Of a stretch of 64,000 nucleotides of DNA, positions 48,388 to 61,489 are shown piece after piece; the first letter of the stretch is position 1; the number at the start of each line of letters is the position of its first letter. The translations under genes were made by a program, and so were the position numbers. The notes under the pieces were generated by a model that worked only from the letters and a program-made list of their open reading frames with translations, did not search any database and had not been told where the DNA came from. Source of the DNA: Zeus faber (taxonomy: Eukaryota; Chordata; Actinopteri; Zeiformes; Zeidae); NCBI GenBank assembly GCA_960531495.1, contig OY482849.1:36603790-36667789 (forward strand), given 5' to 3'.

Positions 48388-51365
48388 TTCTTCTTCTTGC
48401 TGCTCCCATTAGTGGTGGCCACAGCGGATCATCTGCCTCCAACACCTTGTGTTGTGCATCTTCCTCCCTGACACCACCCGCCTGCATGTCCTCCCTCAGC
48501 ACCTCCATCAAGCTTCTCTTTGGCTTCCTCTTTTCCTCTTGCCTGGCAGCTCCACCCTCAGCCTCCTCCTCCCAATGTAACTCTCATCTCTCCTCCACAC
48601 GTGTCCAAACCATCTCAATCTGACCTCTCTCACTTTTCCACCAAACTGTCCAACCTGAGCTGTCCCTCTAACGTCCTCATTCTTAATCCTGTCCATCCTT
48701 GTCCCTCCCAATGAAAACCTCCACATCCTTAACTCTGCCTACTCCACCTCATCCACCTGCCTTTTAGTCAGTGCCACCGCCTCTAAACCGTACAACATGG
48801 CTGCTCTCACTACACCTTCCCCTTCACTCTGGCTGGAACCCTTCTGTCACAGATCACTCCGGACACTCTTCTCCACCCGCTCCACCCTGCCTGTACTCTT
48901 CTTCACCTCTCTCCCACATTCTCCGCTGCTCACCGACCTCAAGTACTTGAACTCATCTGCCTTCTCCACCTCCACTCCTTGCATTCTCAGCTTTTCTCCG
49001 CCGTCCCTCCCATTCAGGCACATGTATTGTGTCTTACTCCTGCTGACTTTCATTGCTCTTCTCTCTAATGCTGCCTCCACTTCTCCAGGCTCTCCTCCAC
49101 CTGCTCCCTACTCTCGCTACAGATCACAATGTCATCCGTGAACTTCATAGTCCACAGAGACTCCTGCCTGATCTCATCTGTTAACCTGTCCATCACCACT
49201 GCAACAAGAAAGGGCTCAGAGCTGATCCTTGATGCAGTCCCACCTCCACTTTGATGCCTTGGTCACGCCTACTACACACCTTACTACTGACTGACTGCCC
49301 TCATACATATCCTGTACCACTCTTACGTACTTCTCTGCCACCCCCGACTTTCTCATGCAATACCACACTTCTTCTCTCTGCACCCTATCATACGCTTTCT
49401 CTAAATCCACAAAGACGCAGTCAACTCCCTCTGGCCTTCCCTGTACTTTTCGATCAGCATTCTTAAAGCAAACATGTCATCTGTAGTACTCTTTACTGGC
49501 ATGAAACCATACTGCTGCTGGCTGATCCCCACCGCTCCTCTTAACTTAGCCTCCACTAGCCTTTCCCATAGCTTCATGCTGTGGCTGATCAACTTTATTC
49601 CCCTGTAGTTACTACAGCTCTGTACATCTCCGTTATTCTTGAAGATGGTACCAGTACACTTCTTCTCCACTCCTCTGGCATCCTCTCCTTTTCCAGGATG
49701 GTGTTAAACTCCTTGCTAATTTGCTGCACTTCTTGATCCACTATCCCCACATTGTCCACTCTTCTCTCCCTCTCACTTTCTTCATTCATCAACTCCTCAA
49801 AGTACTCCTTCCACCTTCTCAACACACTCTCCTCACTAGTCAGCACATTCCCATCATTATCCTTCATCACCCTAACCTGCTGTACATCCTTCCCAGCTTG
49901 GTGCCTTTGTCTTGCCAATCGGTACAAGTCCTTTACTCCTTCCTTACTGCCCAACCTCTCATACAACTTGTCGTACGCCTTTTCCTTTTCCTTTGTCACT
50001 TCTCTCTTCGCCTTGCGTTGCATCAGCTTGTACTCCTGTCTACTTTCTTCATCTCTCTGACTTTCCCATTTCTTCTTCGTCAACCTCTTCTGCTCTAGGC
50101 TCTCCTGTACTTCCTCATTCCACCACCAAGAGTCCTTGTCTTCCTTCCTCTTCCCACATGATACACCGAGTACCTTCTTGGCCGTCTCCCTCAGCACTTC
50201 TGCAGTTGTTTCCCAGTCATCTGGTAACCATTCATTCCCACCTATTGGCTGCTTTACCTCTTCCCTAAATTGCATGCAACACTCCTCCTTTTTCAACTTC
50301 CACCATTTTATCTTTGGCTCTTCTTTCACTCTCTTCCTCATCTTGGCCTCCAGAGTCATCTTACAGACCACCATCCGATGCTGCCTAACAACACACTCCC
50401 CTACCACCACTTTGCAGTCACTAATCTCTTTCAGGTTGCACCTCCTGCATAAGATGTAGTCCACCTGTGTGCACCTTCCTCCACTCTTGAATGTCACCCT
50501 GTGTCCCTCCCTCTTCTTGAAATACATATTTACAACAGCCAATTCCATCCTTTTGGTGAAATCCACTATGTGTCCTTCCACATTCCTCTCCTTGACACCA
50601 TACCTACCCATCTTCTTCTCATCACCTAGGTCTGTGATCCCTTCGCCTACATGTCCATTGAGATCTGCTCCAACGACCACTCTCTCCCCCTTGGGGACGC
50701 TCTCCACCACTACATCCAACTCACTAAAGAATTCTTCTTTCTCTTCCATCTCACACCCAACTTGAAGAGCATCTGCACTGACCATATTCATAATCACCCC
50801 ATCCCCATTTCCAGCTTCATGCTCATCAATCTGTCCGACACTCTGCTCACCTCCAAAACACTCTTGACATCTTCTTCCTTCAACACCATCCCTACCCCGT
50901 TTCTCCTGCCATCCACTCCATGGTAGAACAGTTTGTACCTGGGTGTGATACTCCTGGCTTTACTCCCCTTGCACCTGGTCTCTTGTACACATAGTACATC
51001 TACCTTCCTTCTCTCCATCATGTCAGCCAGCTCTCTCTCTTTACCCTTCATAGTGCCAACGGTGGGTTCATACTCTCAACTCTACTCTCCTTCCCTTCTT
51101 CCTCTCCTGCTTTCTCCGGACACGACTTCCCCCTCTTCATCTTCTTCGGCCGATTGTAGCACAATTTCCGCTGGCACCCTGTTGGCTAACGGTACCAGTG
51201 GCGGTCGTTGTTAACCCGGGCCTCCACCGATCCGGTATGGAAATCAGATTTATTGTCCGCATGTATGATTTGGCATGGTTTTTACGCTGGATGCCTTTCC
51301 TGACGCAACCCTCTCTATTCATCCGGGCTTGGGACGGGCACTGATGATACACTGGCTTGTGCACC
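48388..51365 (-). mobile_element. RTE-clade LINE inserted in the ERV
   Basis: Minus strand: 5' leader from 51365, endonuclease start (DMMERRKVDVLCVQETR), endonuclease and linker frame at 50797-49595 (VVVGADLNGHVGEG, QVDYILCRRC), RT pieces ([20 protein letters not shown], 49410-49216) and C-terminal domain (RLRWFGHVWRRDE, 48726-48508), ending in (AAG)n. CCATTTC at 48381-48387 and 51366-51372 is the likely target duplication. Several frameshifts make it inactive. Similar to fish Rex3/Expander-type RTEs. Confidence 0.85.
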
Positions 51366-51372
51366 CCATTTC

Positions 51373-52945
51373 AATGGCTTTTAATTTGGGCATTCAATTT
51401 TTTTTGCATTCTTGCATTTTTAAGTTTAAATTTGAAAATATCTTGTGGATCAATTAATGTTGTAGTTGTGTATTGATGGATATTAACCAACCCCGTCTAT
51501 TCAGTGTTTTATTTATGTAGTTTTAAGCATTTGAACAGGAATCCACTGGGCTGCAGTTTGACTTTTGACCAGTGTAGATTCAACTACGTCTGATTGGGAA
51601 GACCTGAAGAATTGGCAACAGGATTGTCATTTGATAATTGCTCTGCAATTGAGTAAGGCCATAACATTTCCAGCATTCAAAGGTCCTTATAAATTGTTGA
51701 TATTATTGCTATTTGTATTTAGCTGATTTGCCAATATGATTATTTAATAGGCTCAATTGGAATTATTGTGAGATGAAATGCATTCAAGCAAAAGATTGAA
51801 TTTAGCTCCATACCTCATATTAAGCTCCATCGTTAAAATTATTGTCAGATATTATAGAGTTCCCTATAGAACCAGAATCATTTTGACGAGTTGTTCTTCA
51901 AATGTGACATTCTCCTCAATATACCTAGTTGTTGAAGCAATGTTCAGAAGTTGAGTTAATGATTACTGTGATATCACTTACATTGACATTGTTGTCAGAG
52001 AACCCTGGAGTGATTTTTTTAATGACACTGCCTGTTACTGTGGTAGACCTCTTTCATCTTCTGACAGTGTCTGCAGCAAACACATGGAGCACCCCGGGGC
52101 TTCACCGAGGCCCGAAGGACATTTCTGTTTGCCTGATTCTGCTGAGAGACAGGCCTACTCCTGCATAGCCGAGAAGGTCTGTGAAGACCTTTTGCACAGA
52201 GATCCAGTTTGGCCAAAATCAGGCCAACACAACATTGAAATGCAAGCGTTGACTTCTGCTGCTCCTCCTCTCCACTGAGGAACATAAAGTGTTTGGCCTC
52301 CAAGTACAGCGATCGCACAATTGAAAAATGGTGTTGTCCCAAACCAACTATGCTTCTCCGGACCTGCATTCGATGATCTCCCTGCATCAGACACAACATC
52401 GAACTGAATGACTGCTGTTTTCTGCTTTTTCTGCTCAAACTGGGAGCTGTGGGATGACTGGGTCGCCTCAAGTCCTGCTGGAAATTATATCTTTGTGATC
52501 CCCGGGGGGCTGTTTTCTTGTGTGTTCTCAGCTGTTGTTTTATCAATTTGTCTATCCTCATAGTACACAGATTATAAAATGTTCTCTCAGAAAAACGATG
52601 TTGCAGTAAGAGTATTGGCGAAATTGAATTAAATAATTTTCAAAATTTGAGGAAATTGTTTTAATAGTTAGTAAATTAAATTATTACATAGAAAAAGAAT
52701 TAGGCAAAGATTATAGACGAAAGTGATCGATTCATAGATTGTGTTTAGTATGTTAATATTAGCCCTTCTAGGTTTTAGATGGTTTCAATTTTAATGCTGG
52801 CTATGTTATTGTCATTTATTTATATATATAATGTTTTAAGTAAAGGTGATACCTTGATTGGAAATTCCAAATAACCTATCTATTTTTCTCTAATCAGACT
52901 GCAGTTTTTTTTAGGTGAATTTGGGTTTATTAATGGCAGCACATT
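51373..52945 (+). other. ERV interior between the two LINE insertions
   Basis: No clear retroviral motif; a 180-codon minus-strand frame at 52561-52019 has no recognised family. Probably decayed pol. Confidence 0.4.
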
Positions 52946-52946
52946 A

Positions 52947-54985
52947 TATTTACATTTACATTTAGTCATTTAGCAGACGCTTTTATACAAAGCGACTTAC
53001 AAGGGAGAATAACATTCAGCTACATTGCGACAGAGATTAGTGTAACAACAACATTGGTGTAACAATAAATACTGCAAGGTGGTGCTAAGTAATTGTAGAT
53101 TAGGACAGGAGGTACTCACTGAAGAGCTGGGTCTTCAGGTGCTTCTTAAAGACAGAGAGGGAGCTCCCTGCTCTGGTCATTTTTGGCAGCTCGTTCCACC
53201 AACGTGGAACTACAAATGAGAATAGCCTGGATTGCCGTGGCTGTATGGCCGGCAGAGCCAGGCGACGCTCATTTGACGAGCGCAGCATCCGGGGGGCAAC
53301 ATGTGCTCTTACAAGAGCATTTAAGTAGGCGGGAGCATTCCCAACAATCACTCTGTAGGCCAGCATAAGAGACTTGAACTTGATGCGGGCGGCTACAGGT
53401 AACCAGTGGAGCTTGATGAGCAGCGGAGTGACATGTGCCCTCTTTGGCTGGTTGAACACCAGTCGCGCCGCCGCATTCTGTATCATCTGAAGTGGCTTCA
53501 CCGCACAGGCCGGCAAGCCTGTTAAGAGGGCATTGCAGTAGTCGAGACGGGACATCACCAAGGTTTGTAGCAGCAGTTGAGTGGCATATTGGGTGAGGTA
53601 CGGCCTGACTTTTCGGATGTTGAGTAGTGCGAAGCGGCAGGACCGGGAGACGGCGGCAACATGGTCCGAGAATGTTAGTTGGTCATCAATAATGACACCA
53701 AGATTCCTTGCAGCCTTGGTAGGAACAAGAGATAGAGAGTCGATTGTAATATCAATGTTGTGATAAATACCTTGTTTGGCCGGGAAGACCAGCAGTTCCG
53801 TTTTCACCAGATTTAGTTGAAGATGATAATCCTTCATCCATGTGGATATGTCAGCGAGACAATCCGAGATCCGCGTCGAGACAGTAGGGTCGTCGGGCGG
53901 GAAGGACAGATAGAGTTGAGTATCATCCGCATAGCAGTGATATGAAAAGCCATGTGAGCGGATGATCGGGCCCAGTGAGGTGGTGTATATGGCAAAGAGG
54001 AGGGGTCCTAGCACCGAGCCTTGGGGCACCCCTGTGGTGAGGTGGTGAGGCACAGACAGCTGGCCTCGCCATGTCACACTGAACAAGCGCCCAGTAAGGT
54101 AAGATTCCAACCAGGAAAGTGCACTGCCCGTTATGCCCATACTTGAGAGTATGGACAGGAGTATGCAATGATTGACAGTGTCAAAAGCAGCTGATAAGTC
54201 AAGCAGAATGAGGACCGAGGATTTGGCAGCAGCTCTAGCAGTTTTTAAGGCCTCTGTCACAGACAACAGGGCTGTTTCAGTGGAGTGACCACTTTTGAAG
54301 CCAGATTGAAGTGTATCAAGAAGGTTGTTTCTTGACAGGTACTCTGTAACCTGTCTAGAGACCGCCCTCTCTAAGGTTTTGGAAAGGAATGGGAGGAGAG
54401 AGACCGGCCGATAGTTTCCTACTTGATTGGGATCGAGTGAGGGTTTTTTGAGCAGTGGTGCGACCCGAGCCGCTTTGAAAGCGGAAGGGAAAGTGCCGGA
54501 AGTTAGGGAAGAATTAATCACATGTGTGATTGCCGGGGTGATAGTCGGTGATATGGCTTGAAGGAGGTTGGATGGGATCGGATCTAGCGGACAGGTAGTA
54601 GGACGGCTACATGTTAGTAGTTTAGATACCTCACTTTCAGCGAGGGGGGTGAAACCAGGGAACGATGAGCCTAGGGCTGGAGAAGACAGGTTGTGAGTAA
54701 GTTGTTTAGTGAATTGGCTGCTGATGGCTGCCACTTTGTTAGTAAAAAAGGAGGCAAGGCAGTCAGCAGTGGGGTTTGTAGCTGGGGGAGGTGGTGGAGG
54801 GTAAAGCAGAGACTTGAAGGTGGAGAATAACTTACGTGTGTCTGTGGCACCGTTGATCCTATCGTTGAAGAAGGCCTTCTTTGCAGCAGTGATGCTGGAA
54901 GAGAAGGAGGACAGCAGTGTCTGGTAGCTAGCAAGATCCTCAATTGTTTTGGATTTGTGCCATTTCCTCTCGGCTGCTCTGAGGT
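52947..54985 (-). mobile_element. L2 LINE copy 2, 5'-truncated, inserted in the ERV
   Basis: Carries the longest RT frame of the three copies (54734-53100, 544 codons): NYRPVSLLPFLSKTLERAV, LLDLSAAFDTVNH, YADDTQLYLS and an uninterrupted C-terminal domain to FKKHLKTQLFSEYLLS. The endonuclease is missing. ACATTA near both ends may be the target duplication. Confidence 0.9.
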
Positions 54986-55273
54986 GAACATTAATTCAAA
55001 TGTTGATAGTTTATTGAGTGTCATGTCACTGCTTGTGTCATGGATACACAGGACTTCCTAAAATACCGGCACAAAGAACGTTCACTATTGGAGTCATGAC
55101 ATTTACTTTCTTATTTTCTCCTTAGGGTCGCACCCTGGCATCACCTTTCTGGGCTCTTGTGGTTATTGTTGTTTTCGGATTGTGGAATGAGGTAATGCTT
55201 GCCCAGCCATTAGGCAAGAGAATGGATATGTTGCTTTCAAACAAGCTTTTGCACCTGCTTCAGAGAAGCAGCA

Positions 55274-55357
55274 CCATCTCCCTCATCCACAGTTCAACTT
55301 ATCCAGCAAACCCAACAGGGTTTTCTGGATAAGTTTAACTGTGGATGAGGGAGATGG
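55274..55357. repeat. Hairpin: 40-bp stem, 4-nt loop
   Basis: Left arm 55274-55313 and right arm 55318-55357 pair over 40 bp with two mismatches, around the loop AACA. Confidence 0.85.
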
Positions 55358-56129
55358 ATTTGTGTTAGCTGTGTTGTTGCAATGTTATGGAGATTAATTA
55401 TGTATTGTTGCTACGGAGCAAATTGACTAATTTCTCTCCAGCAACACCTCTCCATCATCAAAATGTGCAACTTTCACTTCACTCATGTCACTTTGAGGTA
55501 GTAGACCTACCGCCCCTACTCCACCTTCTCTTCTTCCCTCTTATGGAGATCCACATGACTGCTTGGCAGCGATAGCCGTTGTGGTTTCGCCCCACCCAGA
55601 TATTGCTACTAAAGCTCTTGAAAATTTAAACTATGACAATTTAAACTCATGAGTACAACTTTTAGGAGGGTTTTCATTTTGTTTGTCTGTCCGGCATCTG
55701 TTTTTTGTATAAAGCAGTGTTTGTCTATTTCGTACAACTGGTTGTGTTTGTGTTTCTATCTGTTGTAAACTGTCTTTTGTTTTATTTGATTGTATGAATA
55801 TGTATGGGCAAATGTGATACGGTGCAGTGTTGCTGATAAATGACACATACCGTAAATCTGTTTAATGTTTTGATGTCATAACCCCCCCCATCCGGATCTT
55901 CCTATTTGTGTTGTTTACATTAATTTACTTGAACCTATCTCAATAGGAATTTTTTCCTCTACTCACAGGCATTTTGCACTCAACTATTGTTGTGGCAAAC
56001 CAACGTTTGTAATGGCAGAGCCACTTGGTACTGTATGATCCGCAGGGAGAGCTGTATCTCCCTTGCTAGTTTTTCGTTGTTTTGCTTGTTTGACATATGG
56101 TATGTACCATTTGTCAAAAAGGAGGGATA

Positions 56130-57000
56130 GTAAGAGAATTTTGGAAACATTATTGTGCTCAGAACAATGCAGGAAGAGGCATTTCTACCGCCAGTTTTCC
56201 AAGTGCTCCTTTCGAAAACCTCATGATGGACTTAATCGAGCTGACTCCCTGTCATGGTTAAAATATTGTTTGGTGATGATTGACATGTTTTTCTTCATAG
56301 AATCCCGGTGAAGGTAAGCTCGACTGAGATTCATTCCTGACATTAGTGATGACGGGAATGCAAGGACAATCACATGGTGTGACTCGACTGTCCTTGCATA
56401 AAGTGCTGACCGGGAGAGCAATGCGTTTAGGTCTGTCTTCTGTCGACAAAAGCCAAATATGAATTACATCACGTAAACCAGTAGTGATCGGATTGTCCAG
56501 TTAGTATTTATCACTTTTAGATTTTACTTCATTAATGGACTGTGTAGACGGATTATGTTCAGGCAACATTCAAGAAATGCATTCTCGGAAAATTTTAAAA
56601 CCCTGCATGATTTACACACTGTCGGTTATTTTGTAGCCTAACCGCTATTCTTTGGACATTATCTCCTACATATTATACATTGTAATAATATTATTCTGTT
56701 GTTACACGAGAGTGCATGCATTTCTTTTGGTACTGAGACTACAGTCGGCTATTCAACATAACTGTTTGGAAATCACAGAACTATTTCACGTACACCACTT
56801 TTACAATTGTGGACCTAGACCAAACAATGTCGTCATAATGTGGGTCTCTGGGTGGTGGTCTGCGACTTCCGGAGGAAAAGCTAGAAATCTGCCATATTCC
56901 TGGGACCGCTCCAGATCCTACTCACCACCGCAGCGACAGTTAAGGTGGCAGAACGATCAACGTGGGCACATCTCATTGCAAGAAAGTCACCAACCTTCCA
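56130..57000 (+). pseudogene. ERV integrase remnants
   Basis: In shifting frames, pieces match retroviral integrase: CAQNNAGRG (zinc-domain end), FENLMMDLIELTP (56203-56256, first catalytic Asp), KYCLVMIDMF (56264-56293), LTGRAMRLGLSSVDK (56406-56450) and, in the C-terminal domain, LQILLTTAATVKVAER (56909-56956). Order and spacing fit one integrase with a deletion in the core. Non-functional. Confidence 0.6.
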
Positions 57001-57041
57001 GAGGAAGGACGACAGAGACGTGAACTGAGATCACGATCCTA

Positions 57042-57293
57042 ATGGAAAAGATTGGTGACATCTCTGTGATCATCTTCCTCACTACCATCGCCATCGTCCT
57101 GTTGATCACCCAACCCTGGAACACAGTTCCACAGCGGGAGTTAAATCACAGCCGCTACACCAACCCACTCTTATTTACACCAGATCCAGACGGAGAGCCC
57201 CAAGATGTGTTAGTCATTATGTTCACAAAATTAATTTTGTTGTTGTTGTCATTATTAAGTGATAACCATTGCTTAATCTGCGTAGCATTATGA
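57042..57293 (+). pseudogene. Short env-like start with hydrophobic leader
   Basis: 83-codon frame 40 bp after the integrase end, starting with a signal-peptide-like hydrophobic segment (residues 8-22). Its place right after pol suggests the beginning of env, but only about 650 bp separate it from the 3' LTR, so most of env is gone. Confidence 0.4.
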
Positions 57294-57688
57294 GTTTGGG
57301 AATCTCTCCATGTTCATTAATTTCATAATTTGATTCATGATTTTTATTTTCTAGTTGAAATTGTAGAATGGCTTCACACAAGATGTTTTCAGTGCAACTT
57401 GTTTTTTCCCCCCAAAGTGTGTTGTCATAATATAGTATAGATAAACCCTTGGTCCCGCTTGTCGAATATGGGAAGTAAGTTTTGGCCAATTTGAGGTGAA
57501 GATGTCCTAGGATTCTGTCTGGGATGTTTTTTATCTTTAATATTTTTGGTTATGAGAATTCTTGGGATATCTGTGTATTGTATTCAATTTATATGTCATT
57601 TTCTGACCCCTTTGCCTCAGTTATGTGACATTCTAGCATTATTGCATTTTCCTTGAGGTATTGTTCCAGTAGGAACAGAATCAGGGAG

Positions 57689-57939
57689 TGTGAGAGAAAT
57701 ATGCAGATGACCAATTCTTTGAATGATGTTTCAGATGTTTTATATAGGACAATAGCCTTTTTATATGTTACATTTCTTTCAAAACACATTGCCTTGGGGT
57801 TTTTAACAAGTCTCTCATGGCTTATATAAAGAGACACTGTTCTTTCAGATAATTCTACACTGTATTGAAAAAACCAGATCACATTCCAACTTCACTCAAC
57901 CTTGTGTGGAGATAAGGGTAGCCCCAGTTAGCTTGATCA
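57689..57939 (+). repeat. ERV 3' LTR, truncated
   Basis: Starts TGTGAGAGAAATATGCAGAT and aligns with the first part of the 5' LTR to about GTGTGGAGATAAGG, then breaks off into satellite; the TATA-to-end part is lost. Confidence 0.75.
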
Positions 57940-58690
57940 ATAATACTAATACTAATTACTACTAATAATAATACGAATTACTACTCATTAATAATACTAA
58001 TAGCTACCAACTAATAATACTAATAACTACGAATGAATAGTACTAATAACTACTAACTAATAATACTAATAACTACAATCAAAAATACTAATAACAACTC
58101 ATTAATAATACTAATAGCTACCAACTAATAATACTAATAACAACTAATCAATAATACTAATAACTACTAACTAATAATACTAATAACTACTAACTAATAA
58201 TATTGATAACTACTAATCAATAATACTAATGACTACAAACTTATAATACTAATAACTACTAACTAATAATATTAATAACTACTAATCAATAATACTAATG
58301 ACAACAAATTTGTAATACTAATAACTACTAACTAATAATACTAATAACTATTCATCAATAATACTAATAACTACTAATAAACAATACCAATAATACTAAT
58401 AATTAAAAATAAATGTTGACAAACAAAAACAAGAAAGTTGCTGTTAAATAGTATTTTCAAACACCAAACCCGTGTTTTATTGCAAAGCGAAATGTTTATT
58501 ATTATAATCATTGCAAACATGGATTTATTTAATACTAATAACTACTAAGTAATAATGCTAATAACTACTAACTAATAATGCTAATAACTACTAATCAATA
58601 ATACCAATAACTCTAACTAATAATACTAATAACTACTAATCAATAATACTAATAACGACTAATCAACAATACCAATAATACTAATACAGG
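57940..58690. repeat. ACTAATAATACTAATAACT satellite with embedded cassette, block 2
   Basis: Continues the satellite found before the retrovirus and holds the second cassette copy (58405-58535). A truncated foldback-element end (ACAGGTACTCCTCACTTAAC) follows at 58688. Confidence 0.85.
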
Positions 58691-58873
58691 TACTCCTCAC
58701 TTAACAACCTTTTTAACAACTGTTCAGACTTAGGACCAGCTCTCCAACCAGTCGCTATTGCACGCTATACCAAGCATCTCATCTCATCACCCTTTTAATA
58801 CTATATACACTATATATACTATATACACTTTATACACAATATATACGATATACACTATATACACTATATATTA

Positions 58874-60878
58874 CATTACATTACATTTACATTTAGTCAT
58901 TTAGCAGACGCTTTTATCCAAAGCGACTTACAAGAGAGAATAACATTCAGCTACATTGCGACAGAGATTGGTGTAACAACAACATTAGTTTAACAATAAA
59001 TACTGCAAGGTGGTGCTAAGTAATTGTAGATTAGGACAGGAGGTACTCACTGAAGAGCTGGGTCTTCAGGTGCTTCTTAAAGACAGAGGGAGGTCCCCGC
59101 TCTGGTCATTTTTGGCAGCTCGTTCCACCAACGTGGAACTACAAATGAGAATAGCCTGGATTGCCGTGGCTGTATGGCCGGCAGAGCCAGGCGACGCTCA
59201 TTTGACGAGCGCAGCATCCGGGGGGCAACATGTGCTCTTACAAGAGCATTTAAGTAGGCGGGAGCATTCCCAGCAATCACTCTGTAGGCCAGCATCAGAG
59301 ACTTGAACTTGATGCGGGCGGCTACAGGTAACCAGTGGAGCTCGATGAGCAGCGGAGTGACATGTGCCTTCTTTGACTGGTTGAACACCAGTCGCGCCGC
59401 CGCATTCTGTATCATCTGTAGTGGCTTCACCGCACAGGCCTCAAGGCTGTTAAGAGGGCGTTGCAGTAGTCGAGACGGGACATCACCAAGGTTTGTACCA
59501 GCAGTTGAGTGGCATATTGGGTCAGGTACGGCCTGACTTTTCGGATGTTGAGTAGTGCGAAGCGGCAGGACCGGGAGACGGCGGCAACATGGTCCGAGAA
59601 TGTCAGTTGGTCATCAATAATGACACCAAGATTCCTTGCAGCCTTGGTAGGAACAAGAGATAGAGAGTCGATTTTAATATCAATGTTGTTATAAATACCT
59701 TGTTTGGCCGGGAAGACCAGCAGTTCCGTTTTCGCCAGATTTAGTTGAAGATGATAATCCTTCATCCATGTGGATATGTCAGTGAGACAATCCGAGATCC
59801 GCGTCGAGACAGTGGGGTCGTCGGGCGGGAAGGACAGATAGAGTTGAGTATCATCCGCATAGCAGTGATATGAAAAGCCATGTGAGCGGATGATCGGGCC
59901 CAGTGAGGTGGTGTATATGGCAAAGAGGAGGGGTCCTAGCACCGAGCCTTGGGGCACCCCTGTGGTGAGGTTGTGAGGCACAGACAGCTGGCCTCGCCAT
60001 GTCACACTGAACGAGCGCCCAGTAAGGTAAGATTCGAACCAGGAAAGTGCACTGCCCGTTATGCCCATGCTTGAGAGTATGGACAGGAGTATGCAATGAT
60101 TGACAGTGTCAAAAGCAGCTGATAAGTCTAGCAGAATGAGGACCGAGGATTTGGCAGCAGCTCTAGCAGTTTTTAAGGCCTCTGTCACAGACAACAGGGC
60201 TGTTTCAAGCAACTCTAGAACCAACAATCACGTTCAAATCAAATGAAAATTTTAATTCATGAACAAAATATATATTTAGAGGAGCATGCGGTCTTGGCCT
60301 GCTAGCTGGTGTAGGTGCCAGATGATTTCCTGTGGCTGTAGCTTGTTGAAGTATTCTCATCCTGTAAAAACAAATTTAAAAAAAAGTAAGGAAATGTGAT
60401 ATTTACGTCATCAGACATATCTCTACAGACCACATACATCACACCAGTCAGGGGAATGCCACATATTCCATATAGCTCGCCAACTTATGGACTGCATGCA
60501 AACATCACAGTCAATTAATTCTATTATATAATTATAGAACCCAGAATCGCGATTGTGGCGCCTCCCCTTGCGGCTGCCTGCGCGAGCACCTTGTGGCGAT
60601 TACGCACATTTTGGTATTTTTTAGTATTTATAGAGCTTATTGTGCGTAATCACCGGGTGTCATGACATTTCACTGCATATATGTATGACCGTATGTATAT
60701 GTATGTGACAAATAATCTCTTGAACTTGAACTTGAACTTGTTTCGGTGGAGTGACCACTTTTAAAGCCAGATTGAAGTGTATCAAGAAGGTTGTTTCTTG
60801 ACAGGTACTCTGTAACCTGTCTAGAGACCGCCCTCTCTCAGGTTTTGGAAAGGAATGGGAGGAGAGAGACCGGCCGAT
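58874..60878 (-). mobile_element. L2 LINE copy 3, split by a nested insertion
   Basis: Tail at 58874, RT frame at 60227-59427 plus shifted C-terminal frame 59430-59077; the RT part continues at 60739-60878 after a roughly 530-bp insert. The same one-base frameshift as in the copy at 38455 is present near 59443. Confidence 0.88.
60209..60738 (+). mobile_element. Nonautonomous insert with CR1/Rex1-like tail in L2 copy 3
   Basis: Ends CTTGAACTTGAACTTG; the last 110 bp match the LINE tail at 46303 and, in reverse, 2723-2830. TTTC flanks both sides. The 5' 400 bp have no recognised coding sequence. Confidence 0.6.
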
Positions 60879-61370
60879 AGTATACTATACTATATATACT
60901 ACTATACTATATATATACTATATACACTATATATAGTGTATATTTTATATATATTTCTGTTGGAACTGCTACAATGTTCCAATTTTTTAGTTTCAGTTTT
61001 AGGGTTATTTTTCTTATTTTAATTTTATGTACATACACTGCGACCTCTTGCCCGTTTGTATATATATATTTCATCCTTATATTTGCTTCGTTCTTTTATC
61101 TTTTTATGCCACTAGGCAGTTGTTGCCTGTCATGTCCTTAGAATTTCATTGTACTGAATGACCTTGTGTTGTACTGTACACTTGACAAATAAAACCCTTT
61201 GAACTTTGAACTACACTATAAACACTATCTATACTATATCATTATATACACGATATGTACTATATATATATATATACTATATACACTATATACACTATAT
61301 ATACTATAAACACTATATATAGTATATACACTCTATATACTATAAATACTTTATACACTATACCAGGTAG
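60879..61370. repeat. TATACACTATATA satellite with a LINE-tail remnant
   Basis: ACTATATA repeats at 60879-60950 and 61205-61370. Between them is a retroposon tail (TTTCATTGTACTGAATGACC, CTTGACAAATAAAACCC, then TTGAACTTTGAACT). Confidence 0.7.
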
Positions 61371-61402
61371 CATACAGCCGAGCCCCCTTGTCGTGAAATA
61401 AC

Positions 61403-61484
61403 ACAGGTCCTCGCTTAACGACCAATCCGCTGAAGGACCTGGTTGTAGGAACGGAACTTGGTCGTTAAGTGAGAAGTACCTGTA
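61403..61484. mobile_element. Short foldback element
   Basis: ACAGGTCCTCGCTTAACGAC and GTCGTTAAGTGAG-AAGTACCTGT are inverted matches about 40 bp apart. A half copy lies at 58688. Confidence 0.6.
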
Positions 61485-61489
61485 ATTAA

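Larger units (their letters stand above)
46047..57939 (+). mobile_element. Class I-type endogenous retrovirus, heavily degraded
   Basis: 5' LTR (46047-46621), primer-binding-site candidate, leader, an RTE insertion, an L2 insertion, integrase remnants, a short env-like start and a truncated 3' LTR (57689-57939). The LTRs differ at many positions, so the insertion is old. A purine-rich tract (57671-57688) sits just before the 3' LTR as a polypurine tract should. gag, protease and most of RT were not recognised. Class I (gamma/epsilon-like) is inferred from the integrase motifs. No intact viral gene remains. Confidence 0.75.
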
